A DNA stretch of 32,628 nt from CAYXWM01 sp964392115. Its GTDB lineage: Bacteria > Bacillota > Clostridia > Lachnospirales > WRBF01. Under the pieces are notes generated by a model. It saw nothing but the letters and a program-made list of their open reading frames with translations, was not told where the DNA came from and searched no databases. Shown here piece after piece: positions 24,172-32,222 of the stretch; positions within the stretch are counted from its first letter, which is position 1, and every line of letters starts with the position of its first letter. A program made the translations under genes and the position numbers. The stretch spans positions 1-32,628 of the forward strand of contig CAYMOU010000016.1 in the NCBI GenBank assembly GCA_964392115.1. The letters run 5' to 3'.

Positions 24172-25401
24172 ATGAAAAGATTTACAGTTACTGTATTTGC
24201 GGCTGTTTTGCTCACAGGCCTGTTAGCGTCCTGTGGGCCTAAGCCCGAGGACCGGCAAACTTTTGCCGTTCAGTCACCCTCATCTTCACCTTCAGCTGAA
24301 CCCACGCCTACGGAAGAAAAGGCCGCCAATGTAAAAATCGTTATGAGTACGCAGAAATATGAAGGCGACAACATCGTAGAAATTCCCTATTTCGAGTATA
24401 GCGGTGAAAAAAATGAGGTGATTGATGAAATTAACACCGGCTATAATATGGGGCTTAGTCAAGTTTATACGGACTTCCAAAAAAACGCCGTTAATGGCGA
24501 ATGGATAGAGATAAGGTCTTTTCCCTTTACGAGCAAAAAATATCTTCAGGTTATCAGCACATATTGTATTTTCCCTACATATGGGACAGACGGAAGTATA
24601 ATAAGCGTTAATTACGATATAGACCAAAACAGGTGGATAACCATTCCCGATGCAATGGCATATTCGAGAATTGACGAAACATCTTTGTTAGATGAAGTTG
24701 ATAGTCTGTTTACACCGGAGTATGACGGACAGCAAATTAGCGAAAAAGATGTTAAGACAGCCGGCTTTCTGATTAAAAGCGGAGGAGATACGGGAGCGGA
24801 TTATATACAATTTTTGCTTGAAATCACCCTTTCAAACGCCTATGGGGATTCGTGGAAGACATTTTACTCCTACACACCTTATTTCAATGAACTTTATCCT
24901 ATGAACAAATCATTTTTATATGATGAAACACAAGCAGACAAAATGAATCCGCCTTTGTTTTATGAATTTGGCGGTAAATATCCTGAGTCGGGTATGAATA
25001 ACAAACCCAACGACGCTGAAATCGTTGAGAAACCGGAACAACCACAGTCCCAAGAGCAAAAACAGCTTAACGAGGGCGAAATTATTGCTCCCGGGGTTAT
25101 ATACAACGGATCTGTGCTTGAAGGCGACCCCGGAGACAATTTAGACCCTTACAACGCCGCCAAAGGCCTGTATTACCGTGCTTTAACGAATATTTATGAC
25201 AGCGACGATTACAGTGTGGATAACCCCATGAACCTTGAGGTTGTGGGCACATACACTATTGAGAGCGAAAAAGATGAATGTTACTTATTCAGTGTTACGG
25301 GTTCCTTGGGTGAAATGATGTTTGCGGTCAGCTATGAAGGTAATATATATCAAATAGGTGACGGCATCGGCAGACGTGGTTGGGGTAATATTAACGATTA
25401 A
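24172..25401 (+). CDS. Lipoprotein, possibly DUF3298/RsiV-like
   Basis: 409 residues. The frame is open from 24145, but the ATG at 24172 has AAGGAG eight bases upstream and opens a clean lipoprotein signal peptide with lipobox LASC (Cys22). The mature part has a Pro/Ser spacer (about 28-50), then a domain (about 55-270) whose pattern (IPYFEYSG, repeated strands, VNYDIDQNRWITIPDAM) resembles the DUF3298/DUF4163 fold seen in the anti-sigma factor RsiV. A charged spacer (near 295) and a C-terminal beta domain (about 320-409, CYLFSVTG...FAVSYEGNIYQ) follow. Function unknown. The gap from the previous gene is 27 nt. Confidence 0.8.
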   Translation: MKRFTVTVFAAVLLTGLLASCGPKPEDRQTFAVQSPSSSPSAEPTPTEEKAANVKIVMSTQKYEGDNIVEIPYFEYSGEKNEVIDEINTGYNMGLSQVYTDFQKNAVNGEWIEIRSFPFTSKKYLQVISTYCIFPTYGTDGSIISVNYDIDQNRWITIPDAMAYSRIDETSLLDEVDSLFTPEYDGQQISEKDVKTAGFLIKSGGDTGADYIQFLLEITLSNAYGDSWKTFYSYTPYFNELYPMNKSFLYDETQADKMNPPLFYEFGGKYPESGMNNKPNDAEIVEKPEQPQSQEQKQLNEGEIIAPGVIYNGSVLEGDPGDNLDPYNAAKGLYYRALTNIYDSDDYSVDNPMNLEVVGTYTIESEKDECYLFSVTGSLGEMMFAVSYEGNIYQIGDGIGRRGWGNIND

Positions 25402-25418
25402 ATTTAGGGGGTATTAGT

Positions 25419-26768
25419 ATGAAAAAAATCAAGAAAGCTTCAGCGTTTCTATGCGGTATATTCTTATTTGTCAGCCTTGCCGTGATACCTGTGGCAGCGG
25501 AAGATTTGCAGAGTTTTTTGGAAAAACAAAAGAGTTATGGCACCGCCAGTTGGGATTCTGAGTCCGTGGAAATTTACACAAGACTATGGGAACAATTGCA
25601 ACAGGCCGAGGCGGCTAAACAACAAAGTCCTTATTCACAAAATTATTTGAGCGATGAAGATGCCAAAAAACAAGGCGCCGAGCTTGTGAAAAGCCTTCCG
25701 AACGCAGTATTTACAGGCACACCGGCAGGCGAAACCGACCCGGCAAAAGGCTGGAACGCTTCGTTCAGTATTTCTGATTGGAATAAGAGCGAAATGTCGG
25801 TAGTTTTCTTTATAAACCAAGAAACAACCTTAAACGACATTTACTTCAGCTCAAACTTTACGGGATACCGGTTTGACATTACCAACGGCTCCTATAAAAT
25901 TATATCTGTTCCCACTAACTTAAAAGTGGTTATCGAGCATTACACCACCAATACCGAGATTAAACAGAAAGCTGTTTTAAAAGCCGCCGTCTATAACGTT
26001 CCCGGTGAAAACCCTCTTGTTTATAACGCCTTTAAGCAAGTCACCGGTGTGTCCGGCGCAAATCTTACTTTACCCCGTGGTGTATACCGTGCAAGGGTTA
26101 CGCCTTTGGAAACCCATGAGGCACTTGTGGGCAATACTGTAAACTTTAAATATGGTGTTGCGGTAACCGGTTCGGACGCTGTAATACTTTACGAAAGTCT
26201 TAATTCGCTGGGCAACTCTGCTACATTTATAGACGGCATTAACGCCGGAAAAACAATAGCGCAAATTAACAGCGATGTTGCCGAACAATTGAAGTTCGAA
26301 GCTGAATTGCACGCAATGTTTCAACAAAAGTACGCAAAAGAGAGAGAGGCGCAAGCCAAGGCTCAGGCCGCCGCTCAAGCCGCAAAGCCCATAACCCTAA
26401 AGATTAACGGCGTTACGGTTAAAACAGACAGTCCGCCGGTAATTGAAAACGGTCGAACTTTGGCACCCTTGCGTGCCACTGTGGAAGCGTTGGGTTATAT
26501 AGTGTCCTTTAACTCGGGAACGCAAACCATTGAGATATACGACCCGGTAACAGAGGATTTAAGGATTTCGTTAAAGGTAGGCTCTAACAGGGCTAAGGTT
26601 TCTACAGGCATATACGGGGTGATGGATGAACAAATACTGGATGTTCCGGCTAAAGCTATAAACGGCAGAACCATGGTTCCGGTGCGTTTTATAGCCCAGA
26701 ACCTGGGTTGTCAGGTAAAATGGGACGAAAAAACTCGAACCATAAATATTGTACAATCGGCCGGTTAA
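25419..26768 (+). CDS. Secreted protein with C-terminal copper-amine-oxidase-N-like domain
   Basis: 449 residues: signal peptide (about 1-27, cleaving near VAAED), a helical N-terminal part, a beta-rich middle domain (about 100-270), an Ala/Gln/Lys coiled coil (about 290-325), and a C-terminal domain (about 330-445) with the paired signature GRTLAPLRATVEALG and GRTMVPVRFIAQNLG, each followed by a W/F-x-x-x-x-x-T-I strand. That signature belongs to the Cu_amine_oxidN1 family, common in wall-associated proteins of Clostridia and Paenibacillus; no oxidase domain is attached. GGGGG precedes the ATG. It is the fourth gene of the operon. Confidence 0.88.
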   Translation: MKKIKKASAFLCGIFLFVSLAVIPVAAEDLQSFLEKQKSYGTASWDSESVEIYTRLWEQLQQAEAAKQQSPYSQNYLSDEDAKKQGAELVKSLPNAVFTGTPAGETDPAKGWNASFSISDWNKSEMSVVFFINQETTLNDIYFSSNFTGYRFDITNGSYKIISVPTNLKVVIEHYTTNTEIKQKAVLKAAVYNVPGENPLVYNAFKQVTGVSGANLTLPRGVYRARVTPLETHEALVGNTVNFKYGVAVTGSDAVILYESLNSLGNSATFIDGINAGKTIAQINSDVAEQLKFEAELHAMFQQKYAKEREAQAKAQAAAQAAKPITLKINGVTVKTDSPPVIENGRTLAPLRATVEALGYIVSFNSGTQTIEIYDPVTEDLRISLKVGSNRAKVSTGIYGVMDEQILDVPAKAINGRTMVPVRFIAQNLGCQVKWDEKTRTINIVQSAG

Positions 26769-26799
26769 TTGATTTTTATATCATTTAGGAGGGACTATT

Positions 26800-27348
26800 T
26801 TGGGATTTATGGGGCTTTTTAAGATAACGGTTGTAAGCCTGCTTGCATTAATACTTTTTACCGGTTGTAACAACTCTGATGATGTGAAGAATATAAAGTT
26901 TGCTAAGTTTGATGACGGCGTGGTGTATCTTTATCCGAAAGATGCGCATAAATTCGATAAGCCCATAAAGCTTGAGGGTGAAAACGAAAAAATCTTTACA
27001 AGTTGGCCCTGCAAAGATGTACCGGCCGTTTATTGGAGCATAACCATTCCCGAGGACGGCGATTATGAAGTTACAGTATTCTATTCAAGAGCAGAAGCCG
27101 AACCGGCGAAGGGCTCCATAGACACTCGTCAATGGGACGAAACAAAAAAAGATTGGGCTATTTATCAAGGCATAGCCAAACAATTTCCGTCTACAGGGGA
27201 TTGGGAACAATACGATACCGCTTCAAGAACCCTTACCCATATGCAAGGAGGCATGGACCTGTTATTCAGTATCGAACCCGGGGCAAATGCCTATGAAGAA
27301 AGTGAGTATTTCAAAAATTTGCAATATGTTATAATACAAAAATTGTAA
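26800..27348 (+). CDS. Small lipoprotein with a TTG start
   Basis: 182 residues with a lipoprotein signal peptide and lipobox FTGC (Cys23). The start is the TTG at 26800: AGGAGGG at 26787-26793 is six bases from it but 15 bases from the first ATG (26809), which would be too far. The mature protein is a predicted beta-sandwich (VYWSITIPEDGDYEVTVFYSRAE) of the kind seen in carbohydrate-binding modules, but no family is clear. It is the last gene of the operon, with a terminator directly after. Confidence 0.8.
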   Translation: MGFMGLFKITVVSLLALILFTGCNNSDDVKNIKFAKFDDGVVYLYPKDAHKFDKPIKLEGENEKIFTSWPCKDVPAVYWSITIPEDGDYEVTVFYSRAEAEPAKGSIDTRQWDETKKDWAIYQGIAKQFPSTGDWEQYDTASRTLTHMQGGMDLLFSIEPGANAYEESEYFKNLQYVIIQKL

Positions 27349-27355
27349 GATGACC

Positions 27356-27402
27356 GGGCTGAAGACTGCTTTGTGACTGTATTCTTCAGCCCATATTGTT
27401 TT
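27356..27402 (+). terminator. Terminator of the lipoprotein operon
   Basis: GGGCTGAAGA (27356-27365) and TCTTCAGCCC (27383-27392) form a 10-bp stem, followed by ATATTGTTTTCC. Confidence 0.8.
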
Positions 27403-27413
27403 CCGTACAACTA

Positions 27414-27515
27414 ATACTGATTCCATTTAAAACAGTAGATAAAACTTTGTAATTTAGACAGAGATTCAAGGATAATTTGCAAATTTTTATCCTTCATTAA
27501 ATATGGAATTGGTAT
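27414..27515 (+). repeat. ~102-bp inverted-repeat element, copy 2
   Basis: ATACTGATTCCATTT at the left and AAATATGGAATTGGTAT at the right, flanked by TA. It differs from copy 3 by five substitutions and one single-base gap. It ends 12 bp before the ribosome binding site of the following gene. Confidence 0.9.
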
Positions 27516-27536
27516 AAGGTAATATTGGAGGTGACT

Positions 27537-27941
27537 ATGTACCCATCAAAACATAAATCATCTAAGATACCCGGTATTTCGTTAATTATCGGGAGTGCTT
27601 TAGACATGGTCTTTATGTTTTTAATGCTTATTTTATCGTTTTTTATGGGAGGTAGCACCGGACCGCCGAATTTTGAGCGTTCAGTACCCCTTTATTATGT
27701 TGCTGTTATCGGTTTGGGTTTTTGCGGTGCTGCAATCAACTTGGCCGGCGGGATAATCTCCGTGGTGACAGGCGGAAAATCTGTAACCATATTGATAGTT
27801 GCCGGTGCTTTGTTGGGTATAGCCGGGAGTGTATCGTTTTATATGCTTGAGCTGACGGAATTGGGGAATGTGGCTTTGCTTCTCGGTATAGTACCGCCGG
27901 CTGTGTTTTTTCTGTTAACACGGATATTGCATATGGTTTAG
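27537..27941 (+). CDS. Small four-helix membrane protein
   Basis: 134 residues, hydrophobic, with four predicted membrane helices (about 15-37, 52-72, 76-96, 104-126). The frame extends to a TTG at 27525, but that codon lies inside the ribosome binding region; GGAGGTG at 27527-27533 fits the ATG at 27537. Family not recognised; it resembles generic DUF membrane proteins. It is bracketed by repeat copies 2 and 3 in the same orientation. Its own promoter is not evident and may lie inside copy 2. Confidence 0.7.
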   Translation: MYPSKHKSSKIPGISLIIGSALDMVFMFLMLILSFFMGGSTGPPNFERSVPLYYVAVIGLGFCGAAINLAGGIISVVTGGKSVTILIVAGALLGIAGSVSFYMLELTELGNVALLLGIVPPAVFFLLTRILHMV

Positions 27942-27971
27942 CCATGGTTGGTTAGTTGCTTTGTATCATCC

Positions 27972-28000
27972 TTGACAATTTTTCGCCTATGTGATATTTT
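27972..28000 (+). promoter_or_regulatory. Promoter of the rsgA leader
   Basis: TTGACA (27972-27977), 17 bp, TATTTT (27995-28000). It opens a leader of more than 330 nt that ends at the RsgA-family GTPase gene. Confidence 0.65.
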
Positions 28001-28031
28001 ATAGTTAACTTTTATATAAAGAGGTGTGTTG

Positions 28032-28046
28032 ATGTCGGTCATCTGA
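28032..28046 (+). other. Possible four-codon minigene (M-S-V-I)
   Basis: ATG-TCG-GTC-ATC-TGA with GAGGTG five bases before the ATG, placed just after the promoter. Very short leader peptides of this sort are used in ribosome-mediated attenuation. The ORF is too short to test by composition. Confidence 0.35.
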
Positions 28047-28127
28047 TAAGGTAGTTATTTGTATCACTAAAAGTGGGAATTTTAGCCTGCTTATTTTGTG
28101 TACCCAAATGCCTTACAGAATGACATG

Positions 28128-28228
28128 ATACTAATTCCATTTAAAACAGTAGATAAAAATTTGCAATTTAGACAAAGATTCAAGGATAATTTCAAATTTT
28201 TATCCTTCATTAAATATGGAATTAGTAT
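28128..28228 (+). repeat. ~101-bp inverted-repeat element, copy 3
   Basis: ATACTAATTCCATTT to AAATATGGAATTAGTAT, flanked by TA, same orientation as copy 2. It lies between the minigene and the attenuator in the rsgA leader. Confidence 0.9.
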
Positions 28229-28263
28229 GAGAAGTGTTTTAAGCACCTTTTCGTATGTTTTCC

Positions 28264-28291
28264 GGCGCAGTGGGTAACTGTGCCTTTTTTT
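28264..28291 (+). terminator. Attenuator-like terminator before rsgA
   Basis: GGCGCAGT (28264-28271), loop GGGTA, ACTGTGCC (28277-28284) with one G-T pair, then seven T. It stands 50 bp upstream of the rsgA start and downstream of the only visible promoter, so transcription must pass it. Just after it CGCAA (28294-28298) can pair with TTGCG (28321-28325) beside the ribosome binding site. Confidence 0.75.
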
Positions 28292-28340
28292 GTCGCAAGG
28301 CTATTTGGAACACATATACTTTGCGAAAGGACATTAACCG

Positions 28341-29414
28341 ATGAATATAAACTTAAAAAACTACGGACTAATCCAACGATTTGAACAAGAAGCTACCATG
28401 TATGAGGGACTGTTTCTTGCCAGAGTAAGCGAGCAACACCGTGAATTATACAAAGTAATCAGTGAATGCGGCGAAACAGACGCAAGTGTTTCCGGGAAAC
28501 TTGCTTATAACGCATACGGTCAAGCCGACTTTCCTGCTGTTGGTGATTGGGTGATGATAGACCGCTTGGACGGAAGCACCGGTAATGCAATCATTCATCA
28601 TATTTTGCGCCGTAAAAGCATTTTAGCACGGCAAGCCGCAGGTACGGAACACGCCGAACAGGTAATTGCAACCAATATAGATATTATCTTTATATGTATG
28701 TCGCTTAATGCTGATTTTAATATACGCCGAATCGAACGATATTTAACAATCGCATGGGACAGCATGGCAACCCCGGTTATCGTGCTGACAAAATCGGATT
28801 TGTGCCGGGATTTACCGGAGAAACTTAGAGATATAGCTTCCGTAAGCCCGGGAACGGATGTCATTACCTGTTCTGCCGAAAACGGTGATGGGTTTGACGA
28901 AATTAACGCCTTTATCGGGCAAGGAAAGACCATAGCATTTGTGGGTTCGTCGGGCGTTGGAAAGTCCACACTTATTAACCGCCTTATGGGCCGGAATGTG
29001 CTTGCTACAAAGGCCATACGGGAAGATGATGCCAAGGGCAGGCATACCACAACCCACCGCCAATTATTACTGTTGCCAAACGGCGGCATAGTTATAGACA
29101 CGCCGGGTATGCGAGAGTTGCAGATTTATACGGGTAACCTGTCAAAAACCTTTGAAGATATTGAAGAACTTGCCGCCGGGTGCAAATTCGGGGACTGTTC
29201 ACACGGTTCAGAACCGGGTTGCGCCGTCAGAGAAGCAATCGAAAACGGAATACTGTCCGAAAAACGCTTTGAGAGTTATCAAAAATTGCAACGGGAAGTT
29301 TCCTATACAGGGCTGAATTCTCGCCAACTGGAAAATGAAAAGATCAACAGAATGTTTGGCGGTAAGGGTGAAATGAAGCGTGTGATGAAGTATTTTAAAG
29401 CAAGAAACAAATAA
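28341..29414 (+). CDS. rsgA: RsgA-family circularly permuted GTPase
   Basis: Ribosome small-subunit-dependent GTPase, 357 residues. N-terminal OB-like domain (to about 95), then GTPase motifs in permuted order: G4 LTKSDL (149-154), G5 SAE (178-180), G1 GSSGVGKST (202-210), G2 Thr region GRHTTTH (233-239) and G3 DTPG (253-256). A zinc-binding module follows: C281, C286, H288, C294. RsgA helps late 30S maturation. At 357 residues it is longer than the usual ~290 of the housekeeping enzyme, and it stands alone instead of next to rpe or a kinase gene, so it may be a second, accessory paralogue. AAAGGAC precedes the ATG. The leader with an attenuator suggests conditional expression, perhaps during ribosome stress. 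Confidence 0.93.
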   Translation: MNINLKNYGLIQRFEQEATMYEGLFLARVSEQHRELYKVISECGETDASVSGKLAYNAYGQADFPAVGDWVMIDRLDGSTGNAIIHHILRRKSILARQAAGTEHAEQVIATNIDIIFICMSLNADFNIRRIERYLTIAWDSMATPVIVLTKSDLCRDLPEKLRDIASVSPGTDVITCSAENGDGFDEINAFIGQGKTIAFVGSSGVGKSTLINRLMGRNVLATKAIREDDAKGRHTTTHRQLLLLPNGGIVIDTPGMRELQIYTGNLSKTFEDIEELAAGCKFGDCSHGSEPGCAVREAIENGILSEKRFESYQKLQREVSYTGLNSRQLENEKINRMFGGKGEMKRVMKYFKARNK

Positions 29415-29695
29415 AAAGGAAAGGTAGAATTGGCTTAAAATCTACGGCAAACTTAGCCCGGCGGTCAGCAGAAGAATATTAAAGTTTTTATGCTTAAAAA
29501 AAGATTGATAGTATGATTGTAATGTTAGTGGTCGAAATTTGATTCACTATAATTGTTAGCATAACCCTCCGGTATGGGCAAAGCGTTTCCTTACTTAATA
29601 TTCCTCCAAACACTTCCTACACAGTAAAATAGCCGGCTTATTGAGGACGGTTATCGTCAAACCCGGGATGAAGCTCAGGAAGAGTAGGTACCCAA

Positions 29696-29736
29696 ACAAA
29701 AACTGCGTGGAGCAAATTGATTGCTTCACGCAGTTT
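29696..29736 (-). terminator. Long-stem terminator, minus strand
   Basis: The stem pairs 29700-29715 with 29721-29736 (16 bp, one G-T), loop ATTGA. On the minus strand it is followed by TTTTTGTTT. Confidence 0.75.
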
Positions 29737-29790
29737 ATAATAAAAACGTCTTTTATTCATATGTTATAGCCAATTGCACATAAGGTAGTA

Positions 29791-29818
29791 ACAAAAACCG
29801 TTTTCTCTGTAAACGGTT
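29791..29818 (-). terminator. Terminator, minus strand
   Basis: On the minus strand AACCGTTT, loop, AAACGGTT, then TTTGTTAC (complement of 29791-29818). It is the first good terminator after the lectin gene, about 230 bp beyond its stop. Confidence 0.65.
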
Positions 29819-30048
29819 CGTTTCCTGTGGTTTAAGAAACACCGGCAACAAAACTCACCATTACGACCGGGCGTTTTTGTTACTAAAATAAACGTAATTG
29901 ACAATAATACTCTGTTTGAAAATCATTTTATATGCATCAGAGGTTTTAACATATGTTTTACAAGTTCGTCCGAACCAACGCATAATATACCCGGTAGCCT
30001 GTATTCATAAGCGTTTTACTATTTGCTTTCAAATACAAGTTTTACATC

Positions 30049-31722
30049 TTAGTATACAATTACAATCTGTTTCGTGGAATTTAACCAGTCAACTGCACAG
30101 CCCAGGTTTTCTGCTGCAAAACGGATAGGCACCATTGTACGGGAATTGATAGATGTAGGTGCCACATCAATGTCCTTTGACGAGCCGTCAACCGTAATGT
30201 TTTTGCTGTTAAGGGTCATTATAACAGCCCGGTTTTTATAGTTAAGTGTAATTTTTCTTGCAGAATCATTCCAGCCCACTGTGCCACCCATTGCTTCTAC
30301 AATAGCACGGATAGGCACCATGGTACGGCTATTTAAAATAAGAGGCGTTGTGCCACGACCCGGGTCTATTTCTTCTCTAACGCCGTTAACGCTCATGTAT
30401 GGGTCATCTAATGTCATTAAAATAAACTGTTTCGGGGACGAAGAATCCGATGCGTTGCCGCCTAATATGGATGAGCCGGTTTTTACCGTAACTTTTGAGG
30501 TAACAGGGCCAAGTTCTTCTTTTAAACCTTCAAGTGGACGAGCTTCTTTTATGACTTGTTTCACGGTGTAATAATATGTTTTGTTTGCATCAACGTTAAC
30601 GTCTACAAATTCATTGCTTGTTATGTAAAAATCCGTTGCCGAAACGCCTTCTTGGCTTGAGTTAGTACTTCTAAACACTCTATAGCCCACGCCACCTCTA
30701 ACGGGGTTCCACCACAGCTTAGCGCCGGAGGAAATACTTTCGCCCTTGAATCCGCCGATTTCGGTACCGTTGCTTGGTGGCGGTGTTGGCGTGGGTGTAG
30801 GCGCCGGCGAAAATGCTTCGCCGTATTCACATACAAGACCAAAGGATTTTAAGCCGTAACCTTCTGCATTGTTTCCAATGTCGTTCCATTTCCTACTTTT
30901 GTTGCCGTCAATATGCGTATATGCTTCTGAGTTGCCCGAACTGCCTTGATTATTAGGCTCACCCGGTGCCCAATTGCTATACGAAAAGGACTCTCCGTTA
31001 ACCCAGAACCAATTATCTTGAGCTTTATATCCGCCTATCCAGTAGTTTTGCATACTACCTTGTCTTGTCAAATTAAGAATGTAACTATTTTCGTCATCGC
31101 TGCTTACTGTGGCTAAATATCCACCAATGGATTCACAAAATTCCTTTGCTTCTTTCCATGTCAAATTCACATCGTACACTTCGTACCTATGACCGTTATA
31201 TTCACCTTTTGCCAAAGGCATATGGGTAATACCGGAATCTGATACATTAATTATAAATCGTTCTCCGCCGGAAGGGGTAGAATGAAAACCATTTGCACCA
31301 ATACGGAAGTCGATGCCGTATACTCCATCGGTGAAAGCATAGGGTGTTCCCGACGCATCAAAGAACCCTATTAATACAGAACCATAGTTCTTACCCGATC
31401 TAACATCACCTGCATTTAAAATTCGGGTGCTAACGCCTGAAACTAAGCTCCATGAGCCTGAACTTTCGTTTTGCTTATACAATTCGGTTTCCTGTTCTAC
31501 ATCGAAGTCTTCAAGAATGAAGTAATCACCGCTATTATCATACCTTACATTTACTTTATGGCTATTTGCTTCCCATGTTACAGTAACCGGACAATTTGGG
31601 TTACTCCTGCTCCCTTCTCTCCAATACAAACGGTATTTGGCTTCTTCTGCAAACGCCGTCATAGGTAATAAAGAAAGGCACATCACAAGAACCGGCATAA
31701 TACTAAATATAAATTTCTTCAT
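30049..31722 (-). CDS. Secreted C-type lectin / copper-amine-oxidase-N surface protein
   Basis: 557 residues. Signal peptide (1-25), a beta-rich N-terminal domain (about 30-165), a C-type-lectin-like domain (about 172-300), a Pro/Thr linker (305-316), a fibronectin-III-like domain (about 320-415) and a copper-amine-oxidase-N-like pair at the C-terminus (about 430-557), with SRTMVPIRAIVEAMGG and SRTMVPIRFAAENLG. The lectin domain has the early WKEAKEFCESIGGYLATV helix, EPN at 255-257 and WND at 279-281 (calcium and sugar ligands in mannose-type lectins), and cysteines 196 and 298 able to form the conserved disulfide. AAGGAGG precedes the ATG. It probably binds glycans at the cell surface and is held to the wall by its C-terminal domain. 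The same C-terminal domain type occurs in the protein at 25419. Confidence 0.88.
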   Translation of the reverse strand: MKKFIFSIMPVLVMCLSLLPMTAFAEEAKYRLYWREGSRSNPNCPVTVTWEANSHKVNVRYDNSGDYFILEDFDVEQETELYKQNESSGSWSLVSGVSTRILNAGDVRSGKNYGSVLIGFFDASGTPYAFTDGVYGIDFRIGANGFHSTPSGGERFIINVSDSGITHMPLAKGEYNGHRYEVYDVNLTWKEAKEFCESIGGYLATVSSDDENSYILNLTRQGSMQNYWIGGYKAQDNWFWVNGESFSYSNWAPGEPNNQGSSGNSEAYTHIDGNKSRKWNDIGNNAEGYGLKSFGLVCEYGEAFSPAPTPTPTPPPSNGTEIGGFKGESISSGAKLWWNPVRGGVGYRVFRSTNSSQEGVSATDFYITSNEFVDVNVDANKTYYYTVKQVIKEARPLEGLKEELGPVTSKVTVKTGSSILGGNASDSSSPKQFILMTLDDPYMSVNGVREEIDPGRGTTPLILNSRTMVPIRAIVEAMGGTVGWNDSARKITLNYKNRAVIMTLNSKNITVDGSSKDIDVAPTSINSRTMVPIRFAAENLGCAVDWLNSTKQIVIVY

Positions 31723-32166
31723 TTATTGCTCCTCCTTAAAGTCTTAATATTGTCAAATTATTCGCTTTACCTAATTTGCAGCCCCGACTTTACGTTGGTA
31801 TTTTTTATTCTGCTAAACTGATGATATTTTGAAATATAAGACGTCCCTGTTATAATGATCAAAGTAAACTATGGCAATTTCTTGGTAAAATCCCTTAGTA
31901 AAATTACGTTGTGGCATTGGCTATTTTGCTTTAAAATCAATAACTATATCCATCTCCTTTCTTTGCATTATATGGGCTTCGCTTTTCCGGATTTCATTGG
32001 CAAGCTTCAACAAATTTGTATTCACCGGGACAGATTTTCGATTTTGCATAAATATGCTTACTGCTTTAATTAAGTATACAATACACTGTTAAGTATACAA
32101 TTAATTTGACCATAATAATATTGTGATATATTACAATTCATATGGATTATCTTACAATGATCAACG
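31723..32166. other. Gap upstream of the lectin gene
   Basis: About 440 bp without a well-supported gene. A 42-codon minus-strand frame (31921-32049) has no proper ribosome binding site. The only regular structure is the direct repeat pair at 32070-32101. Confidence 0.4.
32070..32101. repeat. Two 13-bp direct repeats, period 19
   Basis: TTAAGTATACAAT occurs at 32070-32082 and again, identical, at 32089-32101. Each contains the palindrome GTATAC. It looks like a pair of binding sites for a regulator. The nearest gene reading away from it is the lectin gene, about 350 bp off. Confidence 0.6.
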
Positions 32167-32206
32167 AAAAAAATCGGCACCATCATACATTCGATGTAGT
32201 GCCGAT
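32167..32206 (-). terminator. Strong terminator, minus strand
   Basis: On the minus strand ATCGGCAC, an inner TACAT/ATGTA hairpin, GTGCCGAT, then six T (complement of 32167-32206). It ends whatever is transcribed from the right, beyond the tRNA-Ser terminator. Confidence 0.8.
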
Positions 32207-32222
32207 CTTAGGTTTGTCATGA

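Larger units (their letters stand above)
29415..30048. other. Gene-free gap with two minus-strand terminators
   Basis: 634 bp without a gene I can support. Two hairpins suited to ending the minus-strand lectin-gene transcript are described separately. No promoter or known RNA is recognised. Short open stretches near 29620-29690 read like protein but have no start and no ribosome binding site. Confidence 0.5.

Noticed and set aside
28598..29101. A 167-codon minus-strand frame inside rsgA
   Set aside because: It is a shadow of rsgA, whose motifs are complete on the plus strand.
29620..29690. Short frame reading LIEDGYRQTRDEAQEE, faintly like an antitoxin tail
   Set aside because: No start, no ribosome binding site and no toxin partner; too short to support.
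31921..32049. A 42-codon minus-strand open frame (MQNRKSVPVN...)
   Set aside because: The composition looks protein-like, but there is no ribosome binding site at the ATG, no partner gene and no recognised family.
31855..32073. A 72-codon plus-strand open frame
   Set aside because: AT-rich, no ribosome binding site, no plausible neighbours, and it overlaps another equally weak frame.
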